Below the pieces are notes generated by a model that did not search any database, was not told the origin of the DNA, and saw only the letters and a list, made by a program, of their open reading frames with translations. From Muribaculaceae bacterium (lineage in GTDB: Bacteria; Bacteroidota; Bacteroidia; Bacteroidales; Muribaculaceae): DNA of 42,799 bases. Numbering within the stretch: position 1 is the stretch's first letter; each line of letters begins with the position of its first letter. Shown here one piece after another: positions 1 through 9,186 of the stretch. The stretch is from the NCBI GenBank assembly GCA_016292745.1, contig JAEDFO010000015.1, forward strand, positions 1 to 42,799. Reading direction: 5' to 3'. The translations under genes and the position numbers were made by a program.

Positions 1-255
1 TTGGTTTTTGCTTATCCGTTCGACGTCGTGAGACGCCGGCGGATTTCTTTTTCCCCGTCCCCAGCACACACCCCCACTCTAAGCGCCTATGGCGCACTGT
101 AAATCGATAGAAATGAACATACCTCCTCATGACCCAAAAAATATCTGAATCAGGCTGTCGGTGTAATAGTTGGTTAGGTTAATTAGTGCAAAGCGGTGGA
201 CGCTCCGGCTTAGGGGCATCCACCGCTAATTGTATGCCATTCCTGAGGGGGCGGT
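1..255. other. Non-coding edge of window
   Basis: I find no convincing gene here. The only structure I can support is the hairpin at 192-227, just past the stop codon of the minus-strand gene. The rest shows no promoter box, tRNA or repeat I can recognise, and could be the intergenic space of a gene lying outside the window. Confidence 0.5.
192..227 (-). terminator. Hairpin past the outer-membrane gene stop
   Basis: A perfect 9-bp inverted repeat (192-200 AGCGGTGGA against 219-227) with an 18-nt loop lies 29 nt past the stop codon of the minus-strand gene. It has no clear T-run on the minus strand, so a terminator is plausible but unproven. It may instead be an RNA-stabilising 3' hairpin. 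Confidence 0.4.
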
Positions 256-837
256 TCAGAAATCGATGCCGGCGCGGATGGCAATGGCTGCCGTCACGCC
301 GTCGAGATAGTAATCGTCGTGGTAGTAGTAATCGCTTCGGGCCGATGGCATCAGCTGACGGTCGCAGTGCTGCAGGTCGAGGTTCACCCCTATGTTGAAC
401 CCGGCTCTGCCGTTGATGGGGAATCGGCATCCCATGCCCACCGAGCCATATAGTCCGTCGATTTTTCCGGCGGAATAGCCCACCTTGATGTCGACGTAGG
501 GCGCCACGCTGAGAGGCATCATAAACCGGAATGCGCCGTATATGGGCACATTGGTCCAATCCAGCTGCTTATAGTAGTTTATGCCCAGTCCGGCACCAAA
601 AAACACAAACTGGCTGAACTGCACGCCGTGGGTGGTGAGCACCGACACCTGGTCCCACGATGGCTCGCGGCTATAATCGTAGTAATAATCGTCGTGGAAC
701 TGTATGCCGAAGGCATATCCGGCCTCAACGAAACCCTTGTAGCCCTTTGAGGGGGCTGCCTCCTGCCAATATCCCTGTGCGGATGCCGGCAGCGCCATTG
801 CGACAACTGCGGCAAGCATCATAGCTAATCGTCTCAT
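256..837 (-). CDS. Outer membrane beta-barrel-like protein
   Basis: A 193-residue protein of unknown function. I chose the ATG at 837 because it gives a clean signal peptide (MRRLAMMLAAVVAMALPASAQ). A longer frame to 942 would add an unrelated hydrophobic stretch and would cross the promoter boxes. After the signal the sequence alternates polar and aromatic or Gly residues in beta-strand fashion and ends in Phe (AGIDF), as expected for a BamA-recognised barrel. Two Tyr/Asp/His-rich loops stand out: HDDYYYDY near residues 46-53, and a second (YYYHDDYYLDG) near the C-terminus. They could be surface loops or metal-binding loops; this is inference. It is monocistronic with its own promoter, divergent from pyrG. 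Confidence 0.75.
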   Translation of the reverse strand: MRRLAMMLAAVVAMALPASAQGYWQEAAPSKGYKGFVEAGYAFGIQFHDDYYYDYSREPSWDQVSVLTTHGVQFSQFVFFGAGLGINYYKQLDWTNVPIYGAFRFMMPLSVAPYVDIKVGYSAGKIDGLYGSVGMGCRFPINGRAGFNIGVNLDLQHCDRQLMPSARSDYYYHDDYYLDGVTAAIAIRAGIDF

Positions 838-870
838 AACTAAATGTATGGATATGTTGTAACTCCACCA

Positions 871-901
871 CAAATGTAGAGCAAGAGCGAGTGAAAAACA
901 A
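871..901 (-). promoter_or_regulatory. Promoter of the outer-membrane gene
   Basis: Read on the minus strand, TACATTTG (871-878) matches the Bacteroidota -7 consensus TAnnTTTG, with a TTG -33 element at 899-901 and a 20-nt spacer. It lies about 33 nt upstream of the ATG at 837, which supports the shorter start. Confidence 0.6.
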
Positions 902-963
902 GCAATCAGACCCAAAAATCGGCGATTTTTCGGCATAACCACACAGATATCGGGATTTATTGC

Positions 964-971
964 TAAATTTG
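964..971 (+). promoter_or_regulatory. -7 box of pyrG-yidC
   Basis: TAAATTTG matches TAnnTTTG and lies 28 nt upstream of the GTG start of pyrG. I see no good -33 TTTG at the usual distance. Confidence 0.55.
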
Positions 972-999
972 CGGTTTAAAATGTCAAAATCTTACTAAG

Positions 1000-2607
<1,608 letters not shown>

Positions 2608-2663
2608 AACTTACTGCGAGAGAGAGTATAACCCAACAATATCATCATTATTACAACTACTGA

Positions 2664-4748
2664 ATGGACAAAAACACGATTACCGGTTTGCTGCTGATGG
2701 CAGTGGTGATGTTCGGCTTCATGTGGCTGAACCAACCCTCGGAAGAGGAACTCGCCGAGCAGCGCAAACAACAGCAGGCCCAGCAAGAACAGCAGGCCCA
2801 GGCAAAGCAAAGCATCGAAGCCACCGACACCCTCTCGGCTTCTGAAATCCGCAACCTCGCCACAGTGGTGGCATCGTACGGCAAGCAAATGCCCGACGGC
2901 TCGAAAACCGTGAACGACGAAAACGTAGCCCTCACATGGGCCGACGGTCAAGTATCGGGCTCCATCGCACTCGCCGACACCACAGTATCGCTCGATGCCG
3001 TCATAAACCGCTCACTGGCTCCTCTGACATATAACCAGGCTATGACCGCCGTGCGCCGTCTGGCCAACAACACCGCCCGATACAAGAACTTTGCCGCAAG
3101 CATGACCGGATCCGACACCACCGTGGTGCTCGAAAACGAACTGCTCAGCCTCGAAGTATCGTCGAAAGGCGGAATCATTTCCTCGGCAGTGCTTAAAACC
3201 TACAACAACTGCCACAACGAGCCTGTGCGCCTCTTCACCGCCGACACCGACAGCTACAGCTTCGTGCTCAACGCCACCGACACCCGCTACGACACCAAGG
3301 ACTTCTACTTTGTGCCGACACAACTCAACGACTCCACGCTGCTGATGACACTCGACCTCGGCGAAGCAAAGTTCGGCTTGCGCTACACCCTGCCTCACGA
3401 CAGCTATCTGGTGAAGATGGAAGTGGTGCAGGAGCACATGAACAAGGTGATTCCCGTAAACATCGCCGACATGGGCTTCAACTGGCAGCAGAAAATGGTG
3501 CGCAACGAAAAAGGCCGAATGTTTGAGGAACGTAACAGCGCAATATACTACAAATTCTCGAAAGGCGACGTCGACAACCTCAACGAAAACGGCGACGACG
3601 ACGAACGCATCAACGACAAGCTGAAATGGATTGGCTTCAAGAACCAATTCTTCTCGTCGGTAATCATCCCCGACAAATACTTCCTCGACGCCAACCTCGA
3701 AAGCAAGTCGATAGGCACCGACAACGCCGACAACGCCCTCTATCTGAAGAACATGAACGCCACCGCCAACCTCGACTACTCGTCGGAGGCTCCCGTGGCC
3801 GCATCGTTCCACTTCTTCTTCGGCCCTAACAAATATCCTTTGCTCTCGAGCTACGACGACGTGATTTCTCCCGACGAAGACCTCGACCTCACTCGCCTGA
3901 TTCCGCTCGGCTGGAGCTTCTTCCGATTCATCAACACCGTAATCATAATCCCAATTTTCAACTTCCTCGGCGGATATGTAGCCAACTACGGTATCATCAT
4001 TCTGCTCCTCACCCTGTTCATCAAGCTCATCCTGTTCCCGCTCACCTACAAGAGCATGATATCGCAAGCCAAGATGCGCCTGCTCGCGCCCGACATCAAG
4101 GCCATCAACGACAAATATCCCGGACAGGAAAACGCCATGACACGTCAGCAGAAAACCATGGCCCTCTACAGCCAGGCCGGCGCAAGCCCATTCAGCGGCT
4201 GTCTGCCCATGCTCCTGCAGTTGCCAATCCTCTTTGCAATGTTCACATTCTTCCCATCGTGCATCGAGCTCCGCGGCGAGCCGTTCCTCTGGGTAAAGGA
4301 CCTTTCGGCCCCTGATGCCATCGTCAGCTGGAACGCTCAGATTCCGTTCATCACCAACTACTTCGGCAACCACATCAGCCTGTTCTGCTTGCTCATGACC
4401 GTCACCAACATTATCTACACACGCATCAACATGCAAAACCAGGGCGGCAGCCAGATGCCCGGCATGAAAATCATGATGTATGCAATGCCGATAATGTTCC
4501 TCGTGTTTTTCAACAACTACGCAGCCGGCTTGAGCTACTACTACTTCATCTCACTGCTCATCACCATCATCCAAACCTACGTGTTCCGCCACTTCGTAAG
4601 CGAAAAGAAGTTGCGCGAGGTGATGGCACAGAACGCCAAAAAGCCGAAAAAGAAAAGCGGATTCATGGCACGCCTCGAAGAGGCTCAGCGCCAGCAGCAA
4701 GCTGCCATCCGCGCACAGCAGCAACAGCAAAAGAAAGGCAAACACTGA
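2664..4748 (+). CDS. yidC: Membrane protein insertase YidC
   Basis: Inserts and folds inner-membrane proteins, alone or with SecYEG. The 694 residues begin with a transmembrane anchor (ITGLLLMAVVMFGFMWL). A Gln/Glu-rich linker (about 27-50) follows, then a large periplasmic beta domain to about residue 400, then the conserved 60-kDa insertase core. Hydrophobic segments in the core include NYGIIILLLTLFIKLILFPL. A cytoplasmic loop with KMRLLAPDIKAINDKYP and the SGCLPMLLQLPILFAMF helix are also recognisable. The tail is rich in Lys and Gln, as is common where YidC contacts the ribosome. It is the second gene after pyrG and is followed by a strong hairpin. Confidence 0.96.
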   Translation: MDKNTITGLLLMAVVMFGFMWLNQPSEEELAEQRKQQQAQQEQQAQAKQSIEATDTLSASEIRNLATVVASYGKQMPDGSKTVNDENVALTWADGQVSGSIALADTTVSLDAVINRSLAPLTYNQAMTAVRRLANNTARYKNFAASMTGSDTTVVLENELLSLEVSSKGGIISSAVLKTYNNCHNEPVRLFTADTDSYSFVLNATDTRYDTKDFYFVPTQLNDSTLLMTLDLGEAKFGLRYTLPHDSYLVKMEVVQEHMNKVIPVNIADMGFNWQQKMVRNEKGRMFEERNSAIYYKFSKGDVDNLNENGDDDERINDKLKWIGFKNQFFSSVIIPDKYFLDANLESKSIGTDNADNALYLKNMNATANLDYSSEAPVAASFHFFFGPNKYPLLSSYDDVISPDEDLDLTRLIPLGWSFFRFINTVIIIPIFNFLGGYVANYGIIILLLTLFIKLILFPLTYKSMISQAKMRLLAPDIKAINDKYPGQENAMTRQQKTMALYSQAGASPFSGCLPMLLQLPILFAMFTFFPSCIELRGEPFLWVKDLSAPDAIVSWNAQIPFITNYFGNHISLFCLLMTVTNIIYTRINMQNQGGSQMPGMKIMMYAMPIMFLVFFNNYAAGLSYYYFISLLITIIQTYVFRHFVSEKKLREVMAQNAKKPKKKSGFMARLEEAQRQQQAAIRAQQQQQKKGKH

Positions 4749-4781
4749 TAATTGCCCCTCCAGGCAATAGCCATAACAATG

Positions 4782-4820
4782 AAAAGCGTCGCAGCCACAT
4801 CATGTGGCCGCGACGCTTTC
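4782..4820 (+). terminator. Hairpin terminator after yidC
   Basis: AAAGCGTCGC (4783-4792) pairs perfectly with 4810-4819, and an inner GCCACA/TGTGGC stem (4794-4799 with 4803-4808) closes a 3-nt loop, with one mismatch between the two stems. It begins 34 nt after the yidC stop. The following T-rich stretch is short, so it may work partly as a 3'-end stabiliser. Confidence 0.7.
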
Positions 4821-4872
4821 GCTTTCACAACCACTGCAAATTCAGCGGTTGTCGCTTTATTTTGGGCGGGCG

Positions 4873-4904
4873 TTTGCAATTGTCAATAAATCGGATTAAT
4901 TTTG
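4873..4904 (+). promoter_or_regulatory. Promoter for an intergenic transcript
   Basis: TTTG at 4873-4876 and TAATTTTG at 4897-4904, with a 20-nt spacer, match the -33/-7 Bacteroidota consensus very well. Predicted transcription start is near 4911. No gene begins within 290 nt, so this promoter drives either a non-coding RNA or a long leader. Confidence 0.65.
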
Positions 4905-4910
4905 CAACTG

Positions 4911-5177
4911 CTCCAGTTTCGCGAGCAATCGCGGCCGGCGCTCACGGCAGGCTTAGGCTTGCCGAAATCGGTGATAGCCTCAAAATCATTTTAGGCTCAT
5001 GTATTCAAACTTGGCAGTTATGCATGCAACGGAGCCTTCAGGCCTATCGCCATCATTATTGCTTAATCGAGCCATATGGCTTCCCAGCATAAATGGTGTG
5101 GAGTTTTTCTTTATCTGTTGCATAGGTATGCCAAGACCTGAATACGAGATAGAGCATCACCTCTCCACACCTTTTTT
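4911..5177 (+). ncRNA. Candidate structured RNA or leader
   Basis: About 267 nt between a good promoter and a terminator-like hairpin, with no credible protein. Local hairpins are visible. At 4945-4964 there is an 8-bp stem with one G-U pair and a TTAG loop. At 4976-4997 AGCCT and AGGCT flank an A/T stem. There is also a 12-nt palindrome AGCCATATGGCT. I do not recognise tmRNA, RNase P, SRP or 6S RNA, nor a known riboswitch. It could be a stand-alone small RNA or an attenuating leader of the gene at 5206. The end points are predictions only. Confidence 0.4.
5095..5177 (+). terminator. Terminator-like hairpin with long loop
   Basis: GGTGTGGAG (5095-5103) pairs perfectly with CTCCACACC (5163-5171), followed at once by six T's. 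The 59-nt loop is long for a simple terminator and contains its own small repeats. It ends 29 nt before the ATG at 5206, so it would block read-through into that gene unless it is regulated. Confidence 0.6.
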
Positions 5178-5205
5178 ATTTTAAGGCATTTAGTATTTTC
5201 ACCAT

Positions 5206-5649
5206 ATGGCCGACACAACCCAGCAAGACAAGACGATGCACCAATTCAGCATCGGGCGGCTCCCCCAACGCGACTTCCCCGACAGAAATGCCGACCGGTA
5301 TGCCTATCTCGGCACCGCAGCCCTTGAGCAGCTCCTTGCCGAAAAGCCTAATCCAGCATGCACTTATTATCTGAAAATCGTCGACTCCGGCGGCCGGCAT
5401 CTGTATCTGCAGTGCCGCAAATGGCCGGCCGGCGACAACACCATCCTACTCTCCGACCTCAATCTCCGTCGGCTCGGCATTGTCAACTCCTCGCAACTGG
5501 GACGCAAACTGATGGCAATGCGCACATGCCTGTTCATGTGCTTGTGGCGCAACCCGCTCCGACGCGTCAGCTACTGCTTCCGCATTGCCGTCGTTGCCGT
5601 TGCTGCAGCATTGATTGCCGCATTCTATTCAATTTACAGCATCGTATAA
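5206..5649 (+). CDS. Small hypothetical protein with C-terminal TM segment
   Basis: A 147-residue protein I do not recognise. Codon use matches the neighbours (GAC, GCC, CTC), which favours a real gene. Residues 1-120 are soluble in character, with an Arg-rich stretch before the end (CLWRNPLRRVSYCFR). A single hydrophobic segment follows (IAVVAVAAALIAAFYSIYSIV) and reaches the last residue. That is the layout of a tail-anchored inner-membrane protein, or of a protein whose cytoplasmic part is tethered to the membrane. It lies alone between yidC and argR, downstream of a terminator-like hairpin, and I see no convincing promoter of its own between that hairpin and the ATG. Confidence 0.55.
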   Translation: MADTTQQDKTMHQFSIGRLPQRDFPDRNADRYAYLGTAALEQLLAEKPNPACTYYLKIVDSGGRHLYLQCRKWPAGDNTILLSDLNLRRLGIVNSSQLGRKLMAMRTCLFMCLWRNPLRRVSYCFRIAVVAVAAALIAAFYSIYSIV

Positions 5650-5721
5650 CCCCACCGTGCTTACCACCACGCATTTTATTCCGTTTTTATTTGCATATCA
5701 CCGATTTTTCGCATATTTCAG

Positions 5722-5735
5722 TGAATAATTATTAT
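5722..5735 (+). promoter_or_regulatory. Possible ARG box upstream of argR
   Basis: TGAATAATTATTAT matches 12 of 14 positions of the enterobacterial ArgR operator core TGAATnnnnATTCA. It sits about 30 nt upstream of the -7 box of argR, where a repressor or autoregulator could act. The surroundings are very A+T-rich, so a chance match is possible. Confidence 0.35.
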
Positions 5736-5764
5736 ATTTAATTCCATTTTATAATTATTATTGC

Positions 5765-5772
5765 TATTTTTG
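5765..5772 (+). promoter_or_regulatory. -7 box of the arginine operon
   Basis: TATTTTTG matches TAnnTTTG, 33 nt upstream of the argR ATG. I see no TTTG at the expected -33 distance, which fits a promoter needing or answering to a regulator. Confidence 0.55.
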
Positions 5773-5805
5773 CAAAAATATAACACCATAAAAGTTGATT
5801 CGTTT

Positions 5806-6297
5806 ATGAAAAACAAGCGTGCTCGACTTCAAGTTATTATCGATTTGATTCGAAACAACTGCATCGGCAGCCAGGAGGAACTATCGAAAATCTTGGCTGG
5901 GAAAGGTCATAAAGTAACTCAAGCCACACTGTCGCGCGACCTTAAACTTCTAAAAATCACGAAAGTCGCCACCGATATGGGCGGTTACATGTACATCATC
6001 CCCGACAGCAACAACATCCAGGACAAAATGCTCTCGGCTGGCAAGACATCTATCAAGGAAAGCAATGTAGCCTCTTTCGTGTCTATACAGATTTCGCGCA
6101 ACATTGCCGTCATCAAGACCCGCAACGGCTATGCAAGCGGCCTTGCCTACGACATCGACATGAGCCGTACTCCCGAAATCCTCGGCACCATCGCCGGAGC
6201 CGACACTCTTTTTGCCGTGCTCCGCGAAGATGTGAGCCAAGACCGCGCGCTTGAAATTTTCTCAAAATTTTTACCTATCAGCATTGAACCCATATAA
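5806..6297 (+). CDS. argR: Arginine repressor ArgR
   Basis: A DNA-binding regulator that senses arginine and controls arginine synthesis genes. At 163 residues it is near the usual 150-170. The N-terminal winged helix has the recognition-helix motif ATLSRDLKLLKI. The C-terminal arginine-binding/hexamer domain carries the family signature ILGTIAGADTLFAVL. I chose the ATG at 5806 (MKNKRARLQVI): an upstream TTG at 5761 would put the -7 box inside the gene. It leads the arginine biosynthesis operon, so it probably controls itself and the genes after it. Confidence 0.93.
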   Translation: MKNKRARLQVIIDLIRNNCIGSQEELSKILAGKGHKVTQATLSRDLKLLKITKVATDMGGYMYIIPDSNNIQDKMLSAGKTSIKESNVASFVSIQISRNIAVIKTRNGYASGLAYDIDMSRTPEILGTIAGADTLFAVLREDVSQDRALEIFSKFLPISIEPI

Positions 6298-6327
6298 AAC
6301 TTTATTAAGGTAAGTATTAAACAAAAA

Positions 6328-6894
6328 ATGACCGAAACTAACGAGATTGAAGTACTTGTGGCCGATGCAAGCCACATTGGTTACGTCGACGAGATTCTCG
6401 ACACCATCAACAGGGCAGCCAAGATTCGCGGTACCGGTATCGCCAAGCGCTCGCCTGAGTACGTCAAACAGAAAATGATTGAACGCAAAGCCGTCATTGC
6501 GCTTTGCAAAGGGGAATTTGCAGGATTCAGCTACATCGAATCCTGGAGTAACAAAGCATTTGTGGCCAATTCAGGCCTCATTGTGGCCGATAAGTTTCGC
6601 GGCCACGGGTTAGCCAAACGAATTAAACGACGAATTTTCAGGCTGTCGCGCGAAATGTTTCCGGCAGCCAAGATTTTCAGCCTCACCACCGGCGAAGCCG
6701 TAATGAAAATGAACAACGAACTCGGATACCGTCCTGTGGTGTTCAAGTCGCTCACCGACGACGAAGCTTTCTGGAAAGGGTGCGAAAGCTGTGTGAACTT
6801 CGACATCCTGCAGCGAAACGGCCGGCACATGTGCCTCTGTACCGGCATGCTCTACGACCCGGCTGAACATCCCGACGAAGACCTCAGCGAATAA
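6328..6894 (+). CDS. GNAT acyltransferase of the arginine operon (probable N-acylglutamate synthase)
   Basis: A 188-residue GNAT-fold enzyme with the acyl-CoA pyrophosphate-binding loop at residues 91-96 (RGHGLA), preceded by a beta strand (NSGLIVADKF). By position between argR and argG it most likely does the first step of arginine synthesis, acylation of glutamate. In Bacteroides the pathway runs through succinylated intermediates, because its transcarbamylase uses N-succinylornithine, so succinyl-CoA is a likely donor. The sequence alone does not fix the donor. Spacing to argR is 30 nt and to argG 87 nt. It lacks the amino-acid-kinase-like domain of classical ArgA. Confidence 0.8.
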   Translation: MTETNEIEVLVADASHIGYVDEILDTINRAAKIRGTGIAKRSPEYVKQKMIERKAVIALCKGEFAGFSYIESWSNKAFVANSGLIVADKFRGHGLAKRIKRRIFRLSREMFPAAKIFSLTTGEAVMKMNNELGYRPVVFKSLTDDEAFWKGCESCVNFDILQRNGRHMCLCTGMLYDPAEHPDEDLSE

Positions 6895-6981
6895 CTCGCA
6901 TCTCACCACCGGCAACATCGCGCGACAGCACGCGATGCCATGATTCAATTTTTATTCTAACCCACATCAACTTATATTACA

Positions 6982-8193
6982 ATGGAAAAGAAAAAAGTAG
7001 TTCTCGCCTTCAGCGGCGGTCTCGATACATCATTCTGCGTGAAATACCTCAGTGAAGACTGCGGTTACGACGTTTACACTGCTATTGCCAACACCGGCGG
7101 CTTCTCCAAACAGGAACTCGCCAACATCGAGGCTCGTGCACTGGCTCTCGGAGCCGTGAAACACGCCTCGCTCGACATTACCCACGAATACTACGACCGA
7201 AGCATCCGCTACATGGTGTTTGGCAACGTCCTTCGAAACGGCACCTACCCGATATCGGTAAGTTCAGAACGCATTTTCCAGGCAATCGCAATCATAAACT
7301 ACGCCAAATCGATTGGAGCCGACTGTGTGGCACACGGAAGCACCAGTGCCGGCAACGACCAAGTGCGTTTCGACAGCACTTTCCAGATTCTTGCACCGGA
7401 AATTGAAATCATCACTCCTACTCGCGACATGAACCTCACTCGAGATTACGAAATAAACTATCTCAAGGAGCACGGATATGAAGCCGACTTCAAGAAACTG
7501 GAATATTCCATCAATAAAGGTCTGTGGGGCACAAGCATCGGCGGAAAGGAAACCCTGCACAGCAACGAGACTCTTCCCGAGGAGGCTTACCCTACACAGA
7601 TGACTGCCACTGCCGAGGAGCGCATCACCCTCAGCTTCGAACAAGGCGAGCTCGCCGCTATCAACGGCAAGCACTACACCGACAAGGTGGCTGCCATCCA
7701 GGACCTTGAGGCTCTCGTGGCCCCTTACGCACTCGGCCGCGACATGCACATCGGCGACACCATCATCGGCATCAAGGGCCGCGTGGGATTCGAAGCCGGT
7801 GCGCCACTGCTTATCATCGCTGCCCACAAGATGCTCGAGAAGCACACCCTCACCAAGTGGCAACAATACTGGAAGGACCAGTTGGGCAACTGGTATGGCA
7901 TGTTCCTGCACGAATCGCAATACCTCGAGCCGGTGATGCGCGACATTGAACGATTCCTCGAATCGTCGCAGCAAAATGTCACCGGAACTGTGATTGTCGA
8001 CCTCAAGCCATACCGCTATGTGCTCGTGGGCGTGGAAAGCGACTTCGACCTTATGCGCACCGACTTCGGCGAATACGGCGAACTCAGCAAGGCCTGGACT
8101 GCCGACGACGTGAAGGGCTTCACCCGCATTTTCTCCAACCAAATGAAGATTTTCCATAACAACCAAGTTAAAAACAACAAGATAAAGCAATGA
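6982..8193 (+). CDS. argG: Argininosuccinate synthase
   Basis: Joins citrulline and aspartate with ATP to argininosuccinate. The 403 residues are the normal size. The N-terminal PP-loop ATPase motif SGGLDTS occupies residues 11-17, and the HGSTSAGNDQVRFD motif lies near residue 114. The C-terminal part forms the tetramerisation domain. Its stop codon overlaps the start of argC by 4 nt (ATGA), which implies translational coupling inside the operon. Confidence 0.97.
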   Translation: MEKKKVVLAFSGGLDTSFCVKYLSEDCGYDVYTAIANTGGFSKQELANIEARALALGAVKHASLDITHEYYDRSIRYMVFGNVLRNGTYPISVSSERIFQAIAIINYAKSIGADCVAHGSTSAGNDQVRFDSTFQILAPEIEIITPTRDMNLTRDYEINYLKEHGYEADFKKLEYSINKGLWGTSIGGKETLHSNETLPEEAYPTQMTATAEERITLSFEQGELAAINGKHYTDKVAAIQDLEALVAPYALGRDMHIGDTIIGIKGRVGFEAGAPLLIIAAHKMLEKHTLTKWQQYWKDQLGNWYGMFLHESQYLEPVMRDIERFLESSQQNVTGTVIVDLKPYRYVLVGVESDFDLMRTDFGEYGELSKAWTADDVKGFTRIFSNQMKIFHNNQVKNNKIKQ

Positions 8194-9161
8194 TTAAGGC
8201 AGGCATCATCGGCGGAGCCGGTTACACAGCAGGTGAGCTCATCAGACTGCTCATCAACCATCCCGACGTGCAATTGATGTGGGTTAACAGTTCAAGCAAC
8301 GCCGGAAATCCGGTAGCAAGTGTCCACCAAGGTCTCATAGGCGAAACCGACCTCGTTTTCACCGACCAAACTCCTTTCGACGAAATCAACGTGCTCTTCT
8401 TCTGCACCCCACACGGGCAGACACGCACTTTCCTCGAATCGCACTCCGTGCCCGACGACTTGCGCATTATCGACCTCTCCACCGATTACAGGCATCAGGA
8501 CGGCACTCACGACTTCGTGTACGGCCTCCCTGAGCTCAACCGGAAGGCAATTGTTCGCGGAGCCAAGCACATTGCCAACCCCGGATGCTTTGCCACTGCC
8601 ATTCAGCTCGCCCTGCTCCCGTTGGCGAAAAACCTGCTACTCAACAAGGACGTGCATGTGTTTGCCATCACTGGAAGCACCGGGGCAGGCGTAAAGCCTG
8701 CACCTACGTCGCACTTCTCGTGGCGTAACGACAACATTTCAATCTACAAGCCGTTCAGGCACCAGCACCTCGACGAAATCCGTCAGTCGCTCAGCCAGCT
8801 CCAGAACAGCTTCGCTTCGGAAATCGACTTCATTCCCGTGCGCGGCTGCTTCTCGCGCGGCATATTCGCCACGCTCTACCTCGATTGCCCGGTTGAGCTG
8901 TCGGAAATCCGACGCCTATACGACGATTACTATTCCGACCACAATTTCACCTTTGTCACCGATAAGATGCCCGACCTTAAGGATGTGGTCAACACCAACA
9001 AATGCCTGCTCCACCTCGAAAAGGAGGGCAACAAGCTAATCATCGTTTCGGTTATCGACAATCTGCTGAAAGGTGCATCTGGCACTGCCGTGCACAACAT
9101 GAACCTGCTGTTCGGCTTGCACGAACGCACCGGTCTGTGCCTAAAGGGCTCAGCTTTCTGA
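8190..9161 (+). CDS. argC: N-acetyl-gamma-glutamyl-phosphate reductase
   Basis: NADPH-dependent reduction of N-acyl-glutamyl-phosphate to the semialdehyde. It has 323 residues. The Rossmann motif GIIGGAGYTAGE is at residues 5-16, and the catalytic Cys133 lies in HIANPGCFATA. In this lineage the natural substrate is likely the succinyl rather than the acetyl derivative (inference from Bacteroides biochemistry). It overlaps argG by 4 nt and lies 25 nt before argD. Confidence 0.95.
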   Translation: MIKAGIIGGAGYTAGELIRLLINHPDVQLMWVNSSSNAGNPVASVHQGLIGETDLVFTDQTPFDEINVLFFCTPHGQTRTFLESHSVPDDLRIIDLSTDYRHQDGTHDFVYGLPELNRKAIVRGAKHIANPGCFATAIQLALLPLAKNLLLNKDVHVFAITGSTGAGVKPAPTSHFSWRNDNISIYKPFRHQHLDEIRQSLSQLQNSFASEIDFIPVRGCFSRGIFATLYLDCPVELSEIRRLYDDYYSDHNFTFVTDKMPDLKDVVNTNKCLLHLEKEGNKLIIVSVIDNLLKGASGTAVHNMNLLFGLHERTGLCLKGSAF

Positions 9162-9186
9162 TTCTTTATCTCTAACTCCTCGTACG

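Noticed and set aside
3012..4436. Very long antisense open frame inside yidC
   Set aside because: The Val/Glu/His-rich product is the usual shadow of GC-rich codons on the opposite strand; yidC itself is certain.
4802..5092. Open frame of 96 codons on the plus strand after yidC
   Set aside because: It starts inside the yidC terminator stem, crosses the promoter at 4873-4904, has no recognisable features and codon use unlike the neighbours. The region is better explained as structured non-coding RNA.
4911..5177. Known housekeeping RNA (tmRNA, RNase P, SRP or 6S)
   Set aside because: I could not find the conserved sequence blocks of any of these, and the terminal stem encloses only 77 nt, too short for 6S RNA.
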